A DNA stretch of 64,000 bases, taken from contig NZ_BMTS01000002.1 of NCBI RefSeq assembly GCF_014649795.1, forward strand, positions 558,001 to 622,000, written 5' to 3'. How positions within the stretch are numbered: position 1 is the first letter of the stretch; every line of letters begins with the position of its first letter. Below, piece by piece: positions 59,908-64,000 of this stretch. The notes under the pieces were generated by a model. The model saw nothing but the letters and a program-made list of their open reading frames with translations, was not told the origin of the DNA and made no database searches. The stretch is from Streptomyces melanogenes (lineage in GTDB: Bacteria > Actinomycetota > Actinomycetes > Streptomycetales > Streptomycetaceae). The translations under genes and the position numbers were made by a program.

Positions 59908-59963
59908 GCAGGCGAGGGGGCGCCCCACCCCGAAAGGTGCGGCGCCCCCCCAACCCGGTGGAA

Positions 59964-61340
59964 CTACTTCGCCAGGAACGCCAGCAGGTCCTGGCGGCTC
60001 ACCACGCCCGTCGGCTTGCCCTCGACCAGGACGATGGCCGCGTCCGCCTCGCCCAGGACCGACATCAGCTCCGAGACCGGCTCGCCCGAGCCGACCTGCG
60101 GCAGGGGCGGGCTCATGTGCTTCTCCAGGGGGTCGGAGAGCGAGGCGCGCTGGGCGAAGAGGGCCGACAGGAGCTCCTTCTCCACCACCGAGCCGATGAC
60201 CTCCGCGGCCATCACGTCGGGGTGGCCCGCGCCGGGCTTGACGATCGGCATCTGCGACACGCCGTACTCGCGCAGCACCTCGATCGCCTCCCCGACCGTC
60301 TCCTCGGGGTGCATGTGGACGAGGGACGGCATCGCGCCCTCCTTGTCGGCGAGGACGTCGCCGATGCGGGCGGACGGGCCCGCCTCCTCCAGGAAGCCGT
60401 GCCCGGCCATCCACTCGTCGGAGAAGATCTTGGAGAGGTAGCCGCGGCCGGAGTCGGGCAGCAGGACGACGACCACGTCGTCCGGACCCAGGCCCTCCGC
60501 CACCCGCAGCGCCGCCACGACCGCCATGCCGCAGGAGCCGCCCACCAGGAGCCCCTCCTCCTTGGCGAGGCGGCGGGTCATCTGGAACGAGTCCTTGTCC
60601 GAGACCGCGACGATCTCGTCCGTGACCTGACGGTCGTACGCCGTCGGCCAGAAGTCCTCGCCCACGCCCTCGACCAGGTACGGACGGCCGGAGCCGCCGC
60701 TGTAGACCGAGCCCTCGGGGTCCGCGCCGACGACGCGCACGGAGCCGCCGGAGACCTCCTTGAGGTACTTGCCGGTGCCGGAGATCGTGCCGCCGGTGCC
60801 GACGCCCGCCACGAAGTGCGTGATCTTCCCGTCGGTCTGCTCCCACAGCTCGGGACCGGTGGTCTCGTAGTGCGAGCGGGGGTTGTTCGGGTTGCTGTAC
60901 TGGTCCGGCTTCCAGGCACCGGGCGTCTCGCGCACCAGCCGGTCCGAGACGTTGTAGTACGAGTCCGGGTGCTCCGGGTCGACCGCCGTCGGGCAGACGA
61001 CGACCTCGGCCCCGTACGCACGCAGGACGTTGATCTTGTCGAGCGACACCTTGTCCGGGCAGACGAAGATGCACTTGTAGCCCTTCTGCTGGGCCACGAT
61101 CGCAAGACCGACACCCGTGTTGCCCGAGGTGGGCTCCACGATCGTGCCGCCCGGCTTGAGCGCACCGCTCTGCTCCGCCGCTTCGATCATGCGCACGGCG
61201 ATCCGGTCCTTGACCGACCCGCCCGGGTTGAAGTACTCGACCTTGGCCAGGACGGTCGCCTGGATGCCCGCGGTCACACTGTTGAGCTTCACCAGCGGGG
61301 TATTGCCGACGAGGCTGATCATCGAGTCGTGGAATTGCAC
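59964..61340 (-). CDS. Cystathionine beta-synthase
   Basis: 458 residues from GTG 61340 with GGAG six bases upstream; a longer frame adds 31 residues without a site. PLP lysine Lys44 in NPGGSVKDRIA, phosphate-binding TSGNTGVGLAIV, and GVGTGGTISGTGKYL. Two CBS domains follow (about 335-455: MPSLVHMHPEETVGEAIEVLREYGVSQMPIV and PVSELMSVLGEADAAIVLVEGKPTGVVSRQDLL), as in CBS rather than plain cysteine synthase. It condenses serine with homocysteine in reverse transsulfuration. Start region is divergent from the SGNH gene. Confidence 0.92.
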   Translation of the reverse strand: MQFHDSMISLVGNTPLVKLNSVTAGIQATVLAKVEYFNPGGSVKDRIAVRMIEAAEQSGALKPGGTIVEPTSGNTGVGLAIVAQQKGYKCIFVCPDKVSLDKINVLRAYGAEVVVCPTAVDPEHPDSYYNVSDRLVRETPGAWKPDQYSNPNNPRSHYETTGPELWEQTDGKITHFVAGVGTGGTISGTGKYLKEVSGGSVRVVGADPEGSVYSGGSGRPYLVEGVGEDFWPTAYDRQVTDEIVAVSDKDSFQMTRRLAKEEGLLVGGSCGMAVVAALRVAEGLGPDDVVVVLLPDSGRGYLSKIFSDEWMAGHGFLEEAGPSARIGDVLADKEGAMPSLVHMHPEETVGEAIEVLREYGVSQMPIVKPGAGHPDVMAAEVIGSVVEKELLSALFAQRASLSDPLEKHMSPPLPQVGSGEPVSELMSVLGEADAAIVLVEGKPTGVVSRQDLLAFLAK

Positions 61341-61471
61341 CGTTGTCTCCGGGGTCTCCGTGATGGTGCCGCCAGCGTATGCGCAGAGCGAGCGCCCGTT
61401 CACCTCACGGCGGGATTGAGCGACACCTGTCACCGGGCAGGTAGCTGATGTACGGCTCCAAGGAGGTGGCG

Positions 61472-62521
61472 GTGGCTGGGAGTGTGTCGACCGTGTCGGC
61501 CGGGGTTTCGGCCGGTTCGAGGGCGAGGGTGGCCCGCCGGATCGCGGCGGGCGCGGCGTTCGGCGGGGGCGGGATCGGGCTGCTCGCCACGGCCGCGGTC
61601 GGCGTGCTGCTCGCCGAGGCGGCGCTGGCCAAACGGTCGGTGGGCGGCGGCACCGCCCCGCACCCGCCGAGCGCCGACGGACTGTACGGAGTGGCGTTCG
61701 CCAACGGCACGCCCCCGCTGCGCATGGGCGTCCTGGGGGACTCCACGGCCGCCGGGCAGGGCGTGCGGCGGGCCGGGCAGACCCCGGGCGCGCTGCTCGC
61801 CTCGGGGCTGGCGGCGGTGGCCGAGCAGATGGTCACGCTGCGGAACGTGGCGCAGCCGGGCGCCCAGTCGGACGACCTGGACCGCCAGGTCTCGCTGCTG
61901 CTCGGGGACCCGGCCCGGATCCCCGACGTCTGCGTGATCATGATCGGGGCGAACGACGTCACCCACCGGATGCCGCCCACCACCTCCGTACGCCATCTGG
62001 CGGGCGCGGTGCGGCGGCTGCGGACGGCGGGCGCCGAGGTGGTCGTGGGGACCTGCCCCGACCTCGGCTCGGTCGAGCCGGTCTACCAGCCGCTGCGCTG
62101 GCTGGCCCGCCGGGTCTCGCGCCAGCTCGCGGCCGCGCAGACGATCGTGGTGGTCGAGCAGGGCGGGCGGACGGTCTCGCTGGGCCATCTGCTGGGCCCC
62201 GAGTTCGAGGCGAACCCGCGCGAGCTGTTCGGGCCGGACAACTACCACCCGTCGGCCGAGGGGTACGCGACGGCCGCGATGGCCGTGCTGCCCACGCTCT
62301 GCGCCTCGCTCGGGCTGTGGCCGGACGCCGACCGGCTGGACGCGGACCGCGACGAGGACATCCTGCCGGTCGCCAAGGCGGCGGCCGAGGCGGCGGCGGA
62401 GCCCGGCACCGAGGTCAGCGGGGCGCGCGCGCCCTGGGCGCTGCTCAAGCACCGCCGCCGGCGGCGGCTGACCGCCACCGAGCCGTCCACCGCGCACCCG
62501 GCGCATCCGGCCCACCCCTGA
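61472..62521 (+). CDS. SGNH/GDSL hydrolase, membrane-anchored
   Basis: 349 residues from GTG 61472, which has AGGAGG five bases upstream; ATG 61448 in frame has a weaker site. One N-terminal hydrophobic segment (AAGAAFGGGGIGLLATAAVGVLLAEAAL) anchors or exports it. SGNH blocks: GVLGDSTAAGQG with Ser nucleophile (I), the Asn-containing GAND in IMIGANDVTHR (III), and DNYHPSAEGY with Asp and His (V). Predicted extracellular esterase or lipase. A basic, Ala-rich tail ends the protein. Confidence 0.9.
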   Translation: MAGSVSTVSAGVSAGSRARVARRIAAGAAFGGGGIGLLATAAVGVLLAEAALAKRSVGGGTAPHPPSADGLYGVAFANGTPPLRMGVLGDSTAAGQGVRRAGQTPGALLASGLAAVAEQMVTLRNVAQPGAQSDDLDRQVSLLLGDPARIPDVCVIMIGANDVTHRMPPTTSVRHLAGAVRRLRTAGAEVVVGTCPDLGSVEPVYQPLRWLARRVSRQLAAAQTIVVVEQGGRTVSLGHLLGPEFEANPRELFGPDNYHPSAEGYATAAMAVLPTLCASLGLWPDADRLDADRDEDILPVAKAAAEAAAEPGTEVSGARAPWALLKHRRRRRLTATEPSTAHPAHPAHP

Positions 62522-62847
62522 CGCCCGTATGCCCGTATGCCCGTACGCCCGACCGCCGTACGCCCCGCGTCAGTTGACGGTCCGTCGCGTTGGTCGCGGA
62601 ATTGGTACGAGCGCGACATGTCCGCGCAGCACCGGCTTAACACGAGTGCGGCACATTGGTGGATGTCGGCGGGGGAGACCCGGCCGGCACCACCAGCGGC
62701 GTCAAGGACCTCCGGAGCGGCTCCCGGACCTCCCGACGCCCAGGACGCGGCGACCGGCCCTGACCCGGGACCGTGTCCCGCGCGGGGACCGCCGTCGTCC
62801 CGCCCCCCGGGCGACCGGGGGTGCGGCGGTCCCCGCGCTCAGTCTTC
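62522..62847. terminator. Intergenic region with bidirectional terminator
   Basis: 326 bp without a convincing gene. It starts with a CCCGTATG-like tandem repeat (about 62525-62560). A 15-bp stem (62780-62794 with 62824-62838) with a long loop ends just before the convergent gene at 62848 and can terminate both genes. Confidence 0.6.
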
Positions 62848-63258
62848 TCAGTCCTCGTCGCCCCGGTGGCGGCGCGGCCACGGCCACGGGCGGGCGGCGT
62901 GCACGGCGTTCACGCCGAAGATGCCGAGCCAGGTGACGAAGAGGCCGCTCAGCCCCGCGTTCACGGCGCCGATCGCGGACAGCGGGATGGCGAGGACCAG
63001 CGAGATCATGCCGAACCCGAACCGCTCGCCGAAGCCCAGGTCGGGGCTCTGGCCGGACGGGCGGCCGCCGCGGGCCACCACCATCTGCTGTTCGGCGAGC
63101 TGGCGCCGCACCCGGCGGTCGATCGCCGGGTCCAGGCGCTGCTCCACCTTCTCCAGGAAGGAGTCGACGAGCGCGGGCTCGTACTCCTCGCCGAGCTCCC
63201 TGCGGGCGTGCAGGGTGGCGTCGAGTTCTTTTCTCAGGTCGGCGTCGCGGGCTTCCAT
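62848..63258 (-). CDS. Small two-helix membrane protein
   Basis: 136 residues from ATG 63258; the ribosome binding site is weak and an upstream in-frame ATG would add about 23 residues. The N-terminal 80 residues are helical and charged (MEARDADLRKELDATLHARRELGEEYEPALVDSFLEKVEQ). Two helices follow (FGMISLVLAIPLSAIGAVN and LSGLFVTWLGIFGVNAVH), then a basic tail. I recognise it as an actinobacterial integral membrane protein of unknown function. Confidence 0.8.
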   Translation of the reverse strand: MEARDADLRKELDATLHARRELGEEYEPALVDSFLEKVEQRLDPAIDRRVRRQLAEQQMVVARGGRPSGQSPDLGFGERFGFGMISLVLAIPLSAIGAVNAGLSGLFVTWLGIFGVNAVHAARPWPWPRRHRGDED

Positions 63259-63409
63259 GCTTCCCCACGGTACGGAGCGGGCGGCGCGGGCGCAGTGGGG
63301 ATAGCCCCCGTACTTGCCCGTCTGCATATGGTCATGCAGAGTGCTGGGCGACTGAATATCGTGGAGTTCCGGGCGTGCCGGGCTCCGGGCGTGACGAAGG
63401 GGGGACGGC

Positions 63410-64000
63410 ATGAGCGACGGGCCTGCCGCACGGCTGCAACAGCTCTTCGAGGGGCGTCGGCTGACGCCGACCCAGCGGCGGATCGCCCACTCCATGGTGC
63501 GCAGGGCCGCCGACGTGCCGTTCCTGTCGAGCGTGGAGCTGGCCGAGCTGGCCGGGGTGAGCCAGCCGTCGGTGACGCGATTCGCGGTCGCGCTGGGCTT
63601 CGACGGGTACCCGGCGCTGCGCCGCCATCTGCGCGAGGTGGTGCCCGCGGCCGCGCCCGAGGAGGGCGAGGACGAGTACAACGAGTACCAGCAGGCGGTC
63701 CAGGCCGAGATCGAGAACCTGCGGCATCTGGCGGGCCTGCTCGCGGATCCGGCGCCGGTCGAGGAGGCGGGGCGGCTGCTCGCCGCGTCCCGGCCGCTGC
63801 CGGTGCTCGGTCTGCGCGCGGCCTCCTCGCAGGCGCGCGGCTTCGCGTACTTCGCGGCCAAGGTCCACCCCGATGTACGGCTGCTCGACGAGGGCGGCTC
63901 GATGCTGGTGGACCGCATCGACGCGGCGCGCCGGGCCGGGGCGTCGGCGCTGCTGTGCTTCGCGCTGCCGCGGCATCCTCGGGAGGTGGTGGACGCGCTG
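63410..64000 (+). CDS. MurR/RpiR-family transcriptional regulator (3' end outside the window)
   Basis: The frame runs from ATG 63410 to the window edge, 197 residues without a stop. The HTH_6 domain is at about 5-80 (LTPTQRRIAHSMVRRAADVPFLSSVELAELAGVSQPSVTRFAVALGFDGYPALRRHL). A helical linker leads to the start of a SIS domain (VLGLRAASSQARGFAYFAAKV), which in this family binds phosphosugars. The target genes would lie beyond the window. AAGGGGGGA precedes the ATG. Confidence 0.9.
   Translation, partial: MSDGPAARLQQLFEGRRLTPTQRRIAHSMVRRAADVPFLSSVELAELAGVSQPSVTRFAVALGFDGYPALRRHLREVVPAAAPEEGEDEYNEYQQAVQAEIENLRHLAGLLADPAPVEEAGRLLAASRPLPVLGLRAASSQARGFAYFAAKVHPDVRLLDEGGSMLVDRIDAARRAGASALLCFALPRHPREVVDAL

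Overview
The window is about 64 kb of high-GC chromosomal DNA from an actinomycete, almost certainly Streptomyces. The signs are strong GC bias at third codon positions, many GTG and TTG starts with purine-rich ribosome binding sites, resuscitation-promoting-factor genes next to enolase, a CYP107-type P450, a DivIC/DUF501/Ppx cluster, and a leucyl-tRNA with a UAA anticodon (bldA). The gene order from the 689 ABC pair and mfd through eno to cystathionine beta-synthase matches my memory of the S. coelicolor core around SCO3111-SCO3077; I did not check this against a database. Starts were moved inward from the longest reading frame where a ribosome binding site, signal peptide or family start argued for it.

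Layout. 1-8 kb: 5' part of an MFS drug exporter, a MacB-like ABC exporter pair, a DUF2079 membrane protein, a SigE-family ECF sigma factor with a Ser/Pro-rich membrane partner, and an acyltransferase-3 protein. 8-18 kb: mfd, a small MT0933-like protein, a lipoprotein HNH nuclease, a secreted tandem-repeat protein divergent from a DNA-methylase-like HTH protein, and a small membrane protein overlapping a soluble Ser/Thr kinase. 18-30 kb: a 3627-residue Rhs polymorphic toxin with an intein-like HINT domain, a deaminase-like C-terminal tip and a putative immunity gene. 30-36 kb: a DUF1906 protein, a YfhO membrane protein, a GtrB/GtrA pair, a SurA-like lipoprotein and MazG. 36-45 kb: P450, two Rpf muralytic proteins (the second behind a c-di-AMP riboswitch), eno, divIC, DUF501, ppx, and a type II NADH dehydrogenase behind a Rex-like operator. 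46-53 kb: cyclopropane synthase, a secreted PLD-like protein, a second ABC pair paralogous to the first, bldA, and a Bax-inhibitor-1 protein. 53-64 kb: a DUF4287 protein, a thiolase, a TPR-type XRE regulator divergent from three small accessory genes, cystathionine beta-synthase, an SGNH hydrolase, a small membrane protein and the 5' part of an RpiR-family regulator.

Most of the window is core metabolism, respiration, cell-wall remodelling and development. The accessory parts are the Rhs toxin/immunity locus (its last kilobase is visibly lower in GC than the rest of the gene), the methylase-like locus with its array of GTGAACC sites, and the 57.2-59.9 kb regulator cluster. Convergent genes are usually separated by long perfect hairpins.
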